Source of the DNA: JAENVT01 sp031412355
Lineage (GTDB): Bacteria; Actinomycetota; Acidimicrobiia; Acidimicrobiales; Ilumatobacteraceae
Assembly (NCBI GenBank): GCA_031412355.1
Contig: JANOCR010000073.1
Span: forward strand, 1-21,469
Length of the DNA stretch: 21,469 nucleotides
Reading direction: 5' to 3'
Notes under the pieces: model-generated
Told to the model about the DNA's origin: nothing
The model's input: the letters and a program-made list of their open reading frames with translations, nothing else
Database searches by the model: none
In this document: piece after piece, positions 7,204 to 14,759 of the stretch
Layout: every line of letters begins with the position of its first letter
Numbering within the stretch: position 1 is the first letter of the stretch
Position numbers and translations under genes: made by a program

Positions 7204-7818
7204 CTAGGGCACCAGGGCCGTCCGGAAGAAGGCGGTGATGTGATCCCGCCGGCGCACCAGGGCGTCGGGTGCCAGCGGGTCCGCATCGAGCAGGCCACCA
7301 ATGAACGGCGAATCGCTGAAATAGCTCAGCAGCGCCCCGTACCCCGTCAGCAGCAACTGCTCGGGATCGTGCTGGCGAAAAACACCGGCCTGCATCTCGT
7401 TGTGGAAGTAGTCGACACTGCGATCCCACATCGGCCGAAGTACGGCAGCGAGGTCGATGCCCAGGTGGGCGCCGGCGTCGAGTGCCTCACGCCGCATCAG
7501 ACGCACGTATTCGTGGTTGTCGGCAAAGAAATCGAAGCCGGCACCGATCACCAACTCCACCTTTGCCCAGCCGCGCTCGGGACTTTCGATGGCCTCGGCG
7601 AGACGCTCGAACCAGTCACTGAGCAGCCGCTCGAAGACCTCGTGATACAACGCTTCCTTCGATGGGAAATGGTGCAGCAGACTGGGCCGGCGGATGCCAA
7701 CACCAGCGGCGATGTCGTTCAGTGACGTGCCGTCGTAGCCGGACTCTGCGAAGCAGTGCAACGCCTCGTTGACGATGAGGTCGCGGGTCGACAGGCTCTC
7801 CCCCGCGTTGACGACCAT
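7204..7818 (-). CDS. TetR/AcrR-family transcriptional regulator
   Basis: A 204-residue TetR-type repressor. Residues 10–57 form the DNA-binding domain, with the helix-turn-helix at about 31–51 (TSLNDIAAGVGIRRPSLLHHF) and the typical SKEALY following. The remaining helices form the ligand-binding domain, which is not recognisable for a specific ligand. The ATG at 7818 is preceded at 6 bases by TACACT, a leaderless -10. It is divergent from a fatty acid desaturase with a 20-bp palindrome between the two genes, so it very likely controls the desaturase and itself, as DesT-like regulators do; a fatty acyl-CoA ligand is a reasonable guess only. Confidence 0.9.
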   Translation of the reverse strand: MVVNAGESLSTRDLIVNEALHCFAESGYDGTSLNDIAAGVGIRRPSLLHHFPSKEALYHEVFERLLSDWFERLAEAIESPERGWAKVELVIGAGFDFFADNHEYVRLMRREALDAGAHLGIDLAAVLRPMWDRSVDYFHNEMQAGVFRQHDPEQLLLTGYGALLSYFSDSPFIGGLLDADPLAPDALVRRRDHITAFFRTALVP

Positions 7819-7824
7819 GTCACC

Positions 7825-7830
7825 AGTGTA
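7825..7830 (-). promoter_or_regulatory. -10 box for leaderless tetR transcript
   Basis: TACACT on the minus strand ends 6 bases before the ATG at 7818. A -35 hexamer at 17-bp spacing would fall on 7848–7853, the left arm of the operator, which implies autoregulation. Confidence 0.55.
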
Positions 7831-7847
7831 ACCGACACATCTGGCGG

Positions 7848-7867
7848 CCTACCGACCAGTAGGTAGG
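7848..7867. promoter_or_regulatory. Palindromic TetR-family operator
   Basis: Twenty-base inverted repeat with arms CCTACC (7848–7853) and GGTAGG (7862–7867) around GACCAGTA; 8 of 10 symmetric base pairs match. It lies between tetR and the desaturase and covers the expected -35 positions of both divergent promoters. Size and placement are typical of TetR-family operators. Confidence 0.7.
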
Positions 7868-7872
7868 TCTGA

Positions 7873-7878
7873 TAAACT
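7873..7878 (+). promoter_or_regulatory. -10 box for leaderless desaturase transcript
   Basis: TAAACT lies 6 bases before GTG 7885. An in-frame GTG at 7879 directly abuts the box and would not be transcribed, which supports 7885 as the start. Confidence 0.55.
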
Positions 7879-7884
7879 GTGCCC

Positions 7885-8634
7885 GTGCTATGGGTCGTAG
7901 CTCTCAGTCTGGCGATCGGTTTCGGCGTGTCTTGTGTCGCTTTCGTGGCGTCGACGGTGTTCTTGCACCGCGGTCTGGCTCATCGAGCGGTCACGTTCAA
8001 GCGGCCGGTGACCGAGGTGTTTCGGTTCCTGGTGTGGATCACGACGGGGATTCGGCCGCGGCAATGGGTCGCAGTTCACCGCAAGCACCACGCGTACACC
8101 GACGTCGAGGGCGATCCTCACTCGCCTGTGCTGCTCGGCTGGTTCAAAGTGCAGCGCAGCAACGTCGCTTTATACCGGCGTGAGGCACGCAACATCGAGA
8201 CGATGGGCCGCTTCGCCCGTGACGTGCCCACGACGCGTGCTGATCGATGGTTCTACGATCACGCCCTCGTCGGGCTCAGCATCGGTATCGGTGTGCTCGT
8301 CATCGCCTTTGGCCCGCTCATCGGCCTGCTGGCCGCGTTCGTCCACGTCAACATCTATCTAGGTGGGTCCGCAGCGGTCAACGCCGTGGCGCACCACTTC
8401 GGCCGCCGGCCGTACCCCAACCGGGCAGGCAACCTGCAGTGGCTGGCGTTGATCACCGCCGGCGAGGGTCTGCACAACAACCATCACGCGGCGCCGACCT
8501 CGGCGCGGCTGTCGCACCGCTGGTACGAGATCGACCCAGGGTGGTGGGTGATCCGGGCCTTGATGATGTGTCGCCTTGCCAAGGTGCGTCTGACGGAACT
8601 GCACTTCGTGTCGCCCAAGCGGATACCGGCCTGA
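7885..8634 (+). CDS. Membrane fatty acyl desaturase (Δ9/stearoyl-CoA desaturase-like)
   Basis: Integral membrane di-iron enzyme that inserts a cis double bond into an acyl chain using O2 and an electron donor. The 249-residue protein has the three histidine boxes: H28-RGLA-H33, H65-RKHH69 and H197-NNHH201, with an extra HH at 170–171 as in Δ9 acyl-CoA desaturases. Hydrophobic segments at about 1–27, 45–57 and 127–163 form the membrane part. At about 250 residues it is shorter than eukaryotic enzymes but usual for bacteria, and no cytochrome b5 or ferredoxin domain is fused. The start is GTG 7885 by promoter spacing; GTG 7879 would add two residues. Likely repressed by the divergent TetR protein, matching control of membrane fluidity by unsaturated fatty acids. 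Confidence 0.9.
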   Translation: MLWVVALSLAIGFGVSCVAFVASTVFLHRGLAHRAVTFKRPVTEVFRFLVWITTGIRPRQWVAVHRKHHAYTDVEGDPHSPVLLGWFKVQRSNVALYRREARNIETMGRFARDVPTTRADRWFYDHALVGLSIGIGVLVIAFGPLIGLLAAFVHVNIYLGGSAAVNAVAHHFGRRPYPNRAGNLQWLALITAGEGLHNNHHAAPTSARLSHRWYEIDPGWWVIRALMMCRLAKVRLTELHFVSPKRIPA

Positions 8635-8639
8635 CGCGA

Positions 8640-8654
8640 GACCTGTAGTAGGTC
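8640..8654. terminator. Weak hairpin between convergent genes
   Basis: GACCT, a 5-base loop, and AGGTC form a short stem between the desaturase stop and the convergent small gene, overlapping the latter's stop codon. There is no T-run, so it is only a tentative bidirectional termination signal. Confidence 0.25.
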
Positions 8655-8838
8655 AGTCGCCGTCTACCTTGTCGAGAATCTCGTGTGCCTTTTCGGCCAC
8701 GTCGCCGACCACGCCGTCCTTTGCGGCCATCTTCTCTGCCTGATCATCGAGCTTCTTGGCAACGGACTGCGCTTGCGCCTTGGCGGCCGCGCCCTTTTTG
8801 CCTCCGAACATTCCCTTGACCTTGTCCAACAGACCCAT
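8653..8838 (-). CDS. Small charged helical protein, MT0933 antitoxin-like
   Basis: A 61-residue Lys/Ala/Asp-rich protein starting MGLLDKVKGMFGGKKG. It is followed by a long amphipathic helix with regular AEKMAAKDGVVGDVAEKAHEI spacing and the ending LDKVDGD. The pattern matches the small actinobacterial proteins annotated as MT0933/Rv0909-like antitoxins, although no toxin gene is adjacent here, so a toxin–antitoxin role is not supported by context. It has an excellent ribosome binding site, AAGGAG 7 bases before the ATG at 8838, unlike the leaderless genes around it. It is convergent with the desaturase, only 18 bases apart. Confidence 0.75.
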   Translation of the reverse strand: MGLLDKVKGMFGGKKGAAAKAQAQSVAKKLDDQAEKMAAKDGVVGDVAEKAHEILDKVDGD

Positions 8839-8898
8839 GTTGATTCTCCTTCATACGCTCTGGTTGTGCGCATCGGTGTCGCCCACCGGCAGCGACGC

Positions 8899-8904
8899 TA
8901 CCCT
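8899..8904 (+). promoter_or_regulatory. -10 box for leaderless hypothetical gene
   Basis: TACCCT ends 7 bases before the ATG at 8912, in the 73-bp divergent gap. No ribosome binding site precedes the ATG. Confidence 0.5.
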
Positions 8905-8911
8905 CGCCGCC

Positions 8912-9310
8912 ATGCAGATCGTGTCAGCACTTTTCGTGGAGAACTTCGAGATGCGCCAAGCCCCCGGACCGTCGACGCGCATCGACCTCACCGGTGCGAT
9001 GTTTTCGATGGCTGCTCCGTCTCCTGCTCCTGTGACGCTGTCTCCGCACCTCGTCGCGTTGATCTACTGCACGACGACCGAGCCTGGCAACGGTGTGTTC
9101 GAAGCCGTGTTCCGCACCGGCATGTCGGAGGATGACGAGCAGATCGCGCGCAACGTCAGTCCGTTCACCGTCGAGCCGGGCAAGTTCACATACCGCCTGG
9201 TCAGAGGCGAGTTGGAGTTCTCCGACTACGGCCAGATCTTCGCCCATTGCCGTATCGACAAGGGTCCGTGGCATCTCGTTCCGTTCACCCTCCTGCCCCC
9301 TGTGGCCTGA
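8912..9310 (+). CDS. Conserved-looking hypothetical protein, β-rich
   Basis: A 132-residue soluble protein without signal peptide or membrane segment, not assigned to a family with confidence. It alternates short hydrophobic strands (MQIVSALFVENFEMR; HLVALIYCTT; FTYRLVRGELEF; GQIFAHCRID) with turns, suggesting a compact β-sandwich, and ends in a Pro-rich VPFTLLPPVA. Layout recalls DUF6941-type bacterial proteins, but this is only a resemblance. Codon usage is GC-rich at third positions as in its neighbours. The ATG at 8912 was chosen because of the leaderless -10 box; the longer open frame upstream overlaps the divergent small gene. It ends 8 bases before the transketolase promoter box. Confidence 0.75.
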   Translation: MQIVSALFVENFEMRQAPGPSTRIDLTGAMFSMAAPSPAPVTLSPHLVALIYCTTTEPGNGVFEAVFRTGMSEDDEQIARNVSPFTVEPGKFTYRLVRGELEFSDYGQIFAHCRIDKGPWHLVPFTLLPPVA

Positions 9311-9317
9311 CCGCGGA

Positions 9318-9323
9318 TACAGT
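9318..9323 (+). promoter_or_regulatory. -10 box for leaderless tkt transcript
   Basis: TACAGT ends exactly 7 bases before GTG 9331. It is the promoter candidate for the tkt–tal–LOG operon. Confidence 0.55.
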
Positions 9324-9330
9324 CGGCATC

Positions 9331-11298
9331 GTGCCAACGACGCTGACCAACGAGCAACAAGTCGCCGCTATCTCGATGATCCGCGGGTTCGCCATGGATG
9401 CGCCGCTGTATGCGAAGAGTGGCCATCAGGGCACCGCAATGGCACTGGCTCCCCTGGGTCACGTCTTGTACAGCCGCGTCATGCGTCACGATCCGGCCAA
9501 CCCTGGGTGGCCGGACCGCGACCGCTTCGTGCTGTCGAACGGCCATGCCTCGATCCTGCAGTACTCGTTGCTGTATCTCGCCGGCTACGGCCTCGAACTC
9601 GACGACATCAAGGAGTTCCGGCAGTGGGGTTCGCGGACCCCTGGCCATCCCGAGTCCCACCACGCTCCGGGCATCGAGGTCACCACCGGACCACTGGGCC
9701 AGGGCTTCGCCAACGCCGTCGGCATGGCCATCGCAGAACGCAGGCTGCGCACTCAGTTCGGCGACGACGTGATCAACCACCACACGTTTGTGATAGCGGG
9801 CGACGGGTGCTTCATGGAAGGCGTCAGCCACGAGGCTGCCTCGCTGGCCGGGCATCAGCGCTTGGGCAACCTGATCTGCGTGTACGACGACAACCACATC
9901 ACCATCGACGGCAACACGTCGCTGGCATACAGCGACGACGTCGGCAAGCGCTTCGACGCCTACGGATGGAACGTCGTTCACCTCGGCGAGATGGCTGACG
10001 ACTGCGATGCACTCGAGTCCGCCCTGCTGGGCGCGAAGGAGGTCACGGACAGGCCGTCGCTGCTGATCTTGCGCAGCCACGTCGGCGCACCGAGCCCCGA
10101 CTGGACGGATCATCACGAAGCGCACGGCAATCCCTTCACCGCCGAGCAGGTCAGCCGGACCAAGGCCGTCATGGGCATGCCCGACGAAGCGTTTTGGTCT
10201 CCGCTGGATCTGGTGCAGGCGTATCGCGCCCATTGCGCCGAGCGCGGCGGCGCCGCGTTTGACGACTGGTCGAAGCGCAAGGTCACGTCCTCGCTCGACG
10301 AGACCGTGTGGGACGCGTGTTGGAGCTCGACGGGTGTCGCCGGCTGGGAGTCTGCGCTGCCGACGTTCGAGCAGGGCGAAAAGATTGCAACCCGCGTGGC
10401 CGTCGAGAAAGCGTTCAACGCGTCACTCGAGGGTGTTCCAGGTCTGCTTGCCGGCGCGGCCGACCTGACGGGAAACACGGGCACCAAGCTCGAGTCGCAA
10501 CAGCCGCAATCCGCGGATCACCCGGGTGGGCGGCAGATGTATTACGGCGTCCGCGAACATGCCATGGGCTCGACGATGGTCGGCATGGCGTCGCATGGCG
10601 GAGTCCTGCCCGCCGGCGGAACGTTCTTCGTATTTCTCGACTACATGCGTCCGGCAGTGCGCCTGGCCTCGCTCAGTCAGGTCAAGGTCGTGTTCGTCTG
10701 GACCCACGACTCGGTCGGCGTCGGCGAGGACGGCCCGACCCATCAACCGGTCGAGCAACTCGCCACGCTGCGCGCCATCCCTGGGTTGCAGGTCATCCGT
10801 CCCGCCGACGCCAACGAGACGGTCGCGGCCTGGAAAGCTGCGGTCGCCCACGACGGCCCCACCGCCCTGGTGCTCAGCCGTCAGGCAGTCACGGTGTGCA
10901 CCGATGGCTCGGCGGTCGAACCCGGCGCGGCAGTGGTCCGGCAAGCCGAGCACCCCCAGGTTGTGCTCGTCGGAACGGGCAGCGAAGTGTCGCTGTGCGT
11001 CGAGGCCAGCGAACAGCTGGCAGAAGCGGGCATCCGCGCCACTGTGGTCAGCATGCCGTCGTGGGATCGGTTCGCCTCCCAGAGCGCCAGCTACCAGGAC
11101 GACGTTCTGCCGGCTGGGTTGCCGGTGCTCTCTGTTGAGGCGGCGGTCACGTTCGGCTGGGAGCGCTATGCCGACGAATCCATCGGCATCGACCGATTCG
11201 GAGCCAGTGCGCCTGGGAATGTTGTGATGGACAAGCTTGGAATCAATGTCGCCAATGTCGTGGCAGCCGCCACCCGTCTGGCCCAGTCAAAGGGGTAA
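9331..11298 (+). CDS. tkt: Transketolase
   Basis: Thiamine diphosphate enzyme that moves two-carbon units between pentose phosphate pathway sugars (xylulose-5-P, ribose-5-P, erythrose-4-P). The 655-residue protein is full length. Features: the N-terminal SGHQGTAM (30–37, normally SGHPGxPM), the GHPE motif (105–108), the thiamine diphosphate-binding GDG...DDN (157–188), the catalytic Glu in REHAM (E409, equivalent to E411 of E. coli TktA), and the C-terminal domain with GTGSEVSL. The GTG start at 9331 was chosen because TACAGT lies 7 bases upstream and no ribosome binding site is present; the frame is open further upstream, but that part overlaps the previous gene. It is followed after 2 bases by transaldolase. 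Confidence 0.95.
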   Translation: MPTTLTNEQQVAAISMIRGFAMDAPLYAKSGHQGTAMALAPLGHVLYSRVMRHDPANPGWPDRDRFVLSNGHASILQYSLLYLAGYGLELDDIKEFRQWGSRTPGHPESHHAPGIEVTTGPLGQGFANAVGMAIAERRLRTQFGDDVINHHTFVIAGDGCFMEGVSHEAASLAGHQRLGNLICVYDDNHITIDGNTSLAYSDDVGKRFDAYGWNVVHLGEMADDCDALESALLGAKEVTDRPSLLILRSHVGAPSPDWTDHHEAHGNPFTAEQVSRTKAVMGMPDEAFWSPLDLVQAYRAHCAERGGAAFDDWSKRKVTSSLDETVWDACWSSTGVAGWESALPTFEQGEKIATRVAVEKAFNASLEGVPGLLAGAADLTGNTGTKLESQQPQSADHPGGRQMYYGVREHAMGSTMVGMASHGGVLPAGGTFFVFLDYMRPAVRLASLSQVKVVFVWTHDSVGVGEDGPTHQPVEQLATLRAIPGLQVIRPADANETVAAWKAAVAHDGPTALVLSRQAVTVCTDGSAVEPGAAVVRQAEHPQVVLVGTGSEVSLCVEASEQLAEAGIRATVVSMPSWDRFASQSASYQDDVLPAGLPVLSVEAAVTFGWERYADESIGIDRFGASAPGNVVMDKLGINVANVVAAATRLAQSKG

Positions 11299-11300
11299 TC

Positions 11301-12407
11301 ATGGACCGTCTCGCTCACCTGTACCACGAGTTCGGGCAGAGCCCGTGGCTCGACAACCTGAAGCGTGGGTACATCACCTCGGGTCAGCTCAGCCATCTGG
11401 TCGACAAGGGCATACGCGGGCTCACCAGCAACCCCACCATCTTCCAGAAGGCAATCCAGGGCTCCCCCGACTACGACGAGCAGTTCCGTACTTTGGCCGC
11501 AGCTGAGCACCCGATCATCGAGGACTACTGGGCTCTGGTGCTGGCCGACATCCAGGGTGCGCTGGAAATCTTCGCCGAGTTGTACCACGACAGCCATGGT
11601 GCCGATGGGTACGTCAGCGTCGAAGTGGACCCGGGCCTTGCCCACGACGCTAAAGCGACCGAAGTGGCAGCCCGCCTGCTGCACGAGCAGATCAAACGGC
11701 CGAACCTGATGGTCAAGATCCCCGCCACGGCAGAAGGGGTCGACGCTATCCAGGCGATGGTCGCCGAAGGGCGCAGTATCAACGTCACGTTGATCTTCAG
11801 CCTCGAGCGCTACAAGAGCGTCATGGAGGCCTACATCCGAGGGTTGGAGTTGTATTCCGAGCAACCGGGATCGGACCTGTCGAAGGTGGCCAGTGTGGCC
11901 AGCTTCTTCATCAGCAGGGTCGACACAGAGATCGACCGCCGGCTCGAGACCATCGGCACACCTGAAGCCCTGGACCTTCGCGGCAAAGGAGCCGTTGCCC
12001 AAGGCAAGCTGGCCTACCAGCTGTTCCAAAAGGCGTTCAGCGGACACCGGTGGGAAGCACTCGCTGCCAAGGGCGCCGTCGTACAACGTCCGTTGTGGGC
12101 CAGCACCTCGACCAAGAACCCGGCCTACCCCGACACGCTGTACGTCGACGAACTGATCGGCCCCGACACCGTCAACACCTTGCCAGAAGCGACCATCGAG
12201 GCGTTCGCGGACCACGGGACCTTGGCCCGGCGCGTGGACGCCGACCTCGACCAGGCTCACGCTGCCTGGACGTCGCTGACCAAGGTAGGTGTCGACCTCG
12301 ACGACGTCGCCGACACACTCGAGCGCGAGGGCGTCACCAGCTTCCAGAAGAGCTTCGACGAGTTGCTCGGCGCACTTGACGCGAAGGCCACCGAACTTCG
12401 ATCGTGA
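11301..12407 (+). CDS. tal: Transaldolase
   Basis: Transfers a dihydroxyacetone unit between sedoheptulose-7-P and glyceraldehyde-3-P in the non-oxidative pentose phosphate pathway. The 368 residues match the long actinobacterial Tal type. TSNPTIF (42–48) and the Schiff-base lysine in LMVKIPAT (K139) are intact. It starts two bases after the tkt stop with a GGGG-type ribosome binding site (AAAGGGGT), and ends by overlapping the next gene's GTG (GTGA). It is a single-function enzyme; the phosphoglucose isomerase fused to Tal in some bacteria is absent. Confidence 0.94.
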   Translation: MDRLAHLYHEFGQSPWLDNLKRGYITSGQLSHLVDKGIRGLTSNPTIFQKAIQGSPDYDEQFRTLAAAEHPIIEDYWALVLADIQGALEIFAELYHDSHGADGYVSVEVDPGLAHDAKATEVAARLLHEQIKRPNLMVKIPATAEGVDAIQAMVAEGRSINVTLIFSLERYKSVMEAYIRGLELYSEQPGSDLSKVASVASFFISRVDTEIDRRLETIGTPEALDLRGKGAVAQGKLAYQLFQKAFSGHRWEALAAKGAVVQRPLWASTSTKNPAYPDTLYVDELIGPDTVNTLPEATIEAFADHGTLARRVDADLDQAHAAWTSLTKVGVDLDDVADTLEREGVTSFQKSFDELLGALDAKATELRS

Positions 12408-13411
12408 CGACGCCGCCTATCGACGAGCTGCTCGACACGATGGAACTCGGGCGCAACCGCAAGCTGGCCGAGCAGCTCCTCCAGTCCGCATTTGCCCTCC
12501 TGAGCGACGGGCCCAGCGTGCTTGATCTGAAGATCGCCAGCGCGGCGTTAGAGGAGATGCGTGAAGCGTTCAAGATGTTCGCGCCGTTTCACGACGTCCC
12601 GAAAGTCACGATCTTCGGCTCGGCGCGCACGCAGATGGCGGATCCGCTGTACATGCAAGCACGCGAGGTCGCCTCCCACCTCGCGGACGCCGGATGGATG
12701 GTCGTCACCGGTGCCGGCCCCGGGATCATGCAGGCCGGGATGGAAGGCGCGGGGCGCGACAGGTCGATCGGTGTGTCGATCAGACTGCCGTTCGAACAGG
12801 GAGCCAACCCGGTGATCGCCGGCGATCTGAAGTACGTCAGCATGAAGTACTTCTTCACTCGCAAGCTGATGCTGATCAAGGAGAGCAAGGGTTTCGTGTG
12901 CCTGCCCGGCGGCTTCGGCACCCTCGACGAAACCTTCGAGCTGCTGACGTTGACCCAGACCGGCAAGGGCCTGCCGGTACCGATCGTCTTGTTGGATACC
13001 CCCGGCGATCCATATTGGGAGACCGTGCACGACTTCGTCGGCCGCCAGCTCGTCGAACGCGGGCTGGTCTCCCCCGCCGACACCGAGCTCTATCTGGTGA
13101 CCGACGACTATCACACGGCGATCAACGAGGTGCTGGGCTTCTACCGCAACTACGACTCGATCCGATATGTCGGCAGTCTGTCTGTCATGCGCATGAAGCA
13201 GGCCCCTACCGACGCCCAACTGGCAGCGCTGAACGAACGGTTCGCCAGCGTGTGCACACCCGAGGGGATCACCCGAGCCACACCTTTCGAGCCAGAGCGC
13301 AGGGAGAACGACAATCTCCACCTGTCGCGCATCGCTTTCACGTTCGCCAAGCACAGTTCGGGCGACCTCCGCGAACTGATCGACACCGTCAACTCATTCG
13401 TCGACGCTTGA
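12404..13411 (+). CDS. LOG-family protein (TIGR00730-like nucleotide 5'-monophosphate nucleosidase fold)
   Basis: A 335-residue protein with a central Rossmann-like LOG domain. Its signature PGGFGTLDE (168–176) is the nucleotide-binding and catalytic motif, preceded by TGAGPGIM (102–109), a variant of the usual GGGxxGLM. LOG proteins cleave N-glycosidic bonds of nucleoside 5'-monophosphates, giving base and ribose 5-phosphate (cytokinin activation in plants and actinobacteria; PpnN in E. coli). The family was historically misnamed lysine decarboxylase. Extra N-terminal (1–65) and C-terminal (about 240–335) regions make it longer than plain LOG proteins. It is coupled to tal by GTGA overlap. 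Ribose 5-phosphate is a transketolase substrate, so nucleotide salvage into the pentose pathway is a plausible role (inference). Confidence 0.85.
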   Translation: MTTPPIDELLDTMELGRNRKLAEQLLQSAFALLSDGPSVLDLKIASAALEEMREAFKMFAPFHDVPKVTIFGSARTQMADPLYMQAREVASHLADAGWMVVTGAGPGIMQAGMEGAGRDRSIGVSIRLPFEQGANPVIAGDLKYVSMKYFFTRKLMLIKESKGFVCLPGGFGTLDETFELLTLTQTGKGLPVPIVLLDTPGDPYWETVHDFVGRQLVERGLVSPADTELYLVTDDYHTAINEVLGFYRNYDSIRYVGSLSVMRMKQAPTDAQLAALNERFASVCTPEGITRATPFEPERRENDNLHLSRIAFTFAKHSSGDLRELIDTVNSFVDA

Positions 13412-13591
13412 TCCCCCCAGCAGGTGGATCGCCTTCTCGACGGCACGCCTAGCCTGCGTCAGGCGTTTGTCGTCGGGTGGTCGCGCCCCGCCGAGCGCAC
13501 TTGCCTCGCGGAGCTGATCGAACGTGATCTGGTCGAGATCGTCGACCACCAACTGGAGACGATCGACCAGATCGTCGTATGGGCGACTCAC
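13394..13591 (-). CDS. Small helical hypothetical protein coupled to glcF
   Basis: A 65-residue acidic protein, predicted mostly helical (DDLVDRLQLVVDDLDQITF; DKRLTQARRAVEKAIHLL). No family recognised. The GTG start at 13591 overlaps the glcF stop (GTGA at 13588–13591), which defines the N-terminus; the frame continues upstream only as antisense-like shadow inside glcF. Its last 18 bases overlap the end of the convergent LOG gene. Codon use is normal for the window. It could be an accessory to the glycolate oxidase-type complex or simply carried along. Confidence 0.62.
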   Translation of the reverse strand: MSRPYDDLVDRLQLVVDDLDQITFDQLREASALGGARPPDDKRLTQARRAVEKAIHLLGGSSVDE

Positions 13592-14724
13592 AGCGCCTCG
13601 GCGACGAGGTCCATGGGATGTTTCACATTGACCCCGGCGGCGGCGAGATGAAGTGCGCAGCCAGGATTGGCGCTGGCGACAACCTGCGCGCCGGCGCGTT
13701 CGATGGCAGCCAGCTTGCGCTCGCGGATCTGTCGGGCAAGCTCGGGTTGAAGCGTGGAATAAGCGCCGCCAGCGCCGCAGCACAAGCCGTCGTCATCGAG
13801 TTCGACGATGTCCGCGACGGCCTCCAGCACTGTGCGAACCGGCAGGTGGGCACGCTGCACGTGTCGCAGGTGGCAGGGATCTTGAATGGTGACCGGTCCG
13901 AGCCGGTGCCGCACCGTCAGGCGACCGATCAGCGGCGCGACGAACTCGCTCGCATCGCGCACGCGCTCACTGAACGCCAGAGCCTGCGGCGTGCCGACCA
14001 GGTGCCCATAGTCCTTCAGCGCGGCGCCGCAGCCGGCTGAGTTGACGATGATCGGGGCTTCGCCGGGCATCGAACGCATCACCTGCTCGGCCAGAGCCTT
14101 GGCCTCGTGGGTCAGGCCGGCATGCAAGTGCAGCGCACCGCAGCACGCGCCCCCGGCCCCGGGCGTGCGATGGGTGACACCGACGGCCGCCAACACCTTG
14201 GCCGTGTTGCGGTGGGTTTCGCGCTGCCACGCATCCATCACGCAGCCGGTGAACAGCCACGTCTCGTTGCCGGTCGCCGCGGGAGACGGGCCGCGGCGCA
14301 GCGCCAGCAAAGGTAGCCCCATGCGTTTGGGTACGAGGTGCAAGCGCTGGGCGACCGCGAGAAACGTCGACCCGACCAGCAGCAGGCGATGGTGACCGAG
14401 AACTCGATACCCGATGCGCTGCCACCACGGGGTCATGCGACCTTGACGAGCCAAGGTGTCGCGAGTGCCTTCCATGAGCTGGCCGAACGGAACGCCACTG
14501 GGGCACGCCGGCTCGCATCCACGGCATTGCACACACGTCTCCATGAAGCTGACGAAGTCGTCGCTGATCTCCGCATCGTCGAAGTGCACGGCGCGCATCG
14601 CGGAGATGCGGCCACGCGGAGACAGAGCTTCTTCGCCAGTGACGCGGAACGTGGGGCAGTGCGGCAGGCACAGTCCACAACTGACGCAAGTGCCCAAGTC
14701 GTTCTCGTCGAGATGAAGTTTCAC
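13588..14724 (-). CDS. glcF: Glycolate oxidase iron-sulfur subunit-like (GlcF)
   Basis: Electron-transfer subunit of a glycolate or other 2-hydroxyacid dehydrogenase complex. Its 378 residues carry two 4Fe-4S ferredoxin motifs at the N-terminus, C13-C16-C19-C23 and C64-C67-C70-C74 (each CxxCxxCxxxCP). Two cysteine-rich CCG domains follow, with ACCGALHLHAG and CCGAGGAYSTLQP, normal for GlcF. The GTG at 14724 was chosen because it leads directly into the first cluster and has GGGAG just upstream, plus a TACGTT box 9 bases away. It is separated from glcD and glcE by nei2 and a phosphotransferase gene, which is unusual. LutA/LutB-type or glycerol-3-phosphate dehydrogenase C subunits are related, but the nearby glcDE pair favours GlcF. 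Confidence 0.88.
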   Translation of the reverse strand: MKLHLDENDLGTCVSCGLCLPHCPTFRVTGEEALSPRGRISAMRAVHFDDAEISDDFVSFMETCVQCRGCEPACPSGVPFGQLMEGTRDTLARQGRMTPWWQRIGYRVLGHHRLLLVGSTFLAVAQRLHLVPKRMGLPLLALRRGPSPAATGNETWLFTGCVMDAWQRETHRNTAKVLAAVGVTHRTPGAGGACCGALHLHAGLTHEAKALAEQVMRSMPGEAPIIVNSAGCGAALKDYGHLVGTPQALAFSERVRDASEFVAPLIGRLTVRHRLGPVTIQDPCHLRHVQRAHLPVRTVLEAVADIVELDDDGLCCGAGGAYSTLQPELARQIRERKLAAIERAGAQVVASANPGCALHLAAAGVNVKHPMDLVAEAL

Positions 14725-14733
14725 GATGCTCCC

Positions 14734-14739
14734 AACGTA
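14734..14739 (-). promoter_or_regulatory. Candidate -10 box for glcF
   Basis: TACGTT on the minus strand, 9 bases before GTG 14724. Any untranslated leader would be at most a few bases. It lies 4 bp from the divergent nei2 box, so the two promoters must compete for space. Confidence 0.4.
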
Positions 14740-14743
14740 CCCG

Positions 14744-14749
14744 TAACGT
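14744..14749 (+). promoter_or_regulatory. Candidate -10 box for nei2
   Basis: TAACGT lies 10 bases before the ATG at 14760, compatible with a nearly leaderless transcript. Confidence 0.4.
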
Positions 14750-14759
14750 CGCAGCCAGC

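Noticed and set aside
8653..8838. Toxin–antitoxin pair at the MT0933-like gene
   Set aside because: No toxin-like partner gene is next to it; the neighbours are a desaturase (convergent) and a β-rich hypothetical protein with its own promoter.
12404..13411. Lysine decarboxylase
   Set aside because: The PGGFGTLDE motif identifies the LOG fold; lysine decarboxylase is a historical misannotation of this family and no PLP-binding lysine motif is present.
13588..13783. N-terminal extension of the 65-residue gene up to about 13783
   Set aside because: Cys/Arg/Trp-rich residues overlapping glcF are typical of an out-of-frame reading; the GTGA overlap gives a better start.
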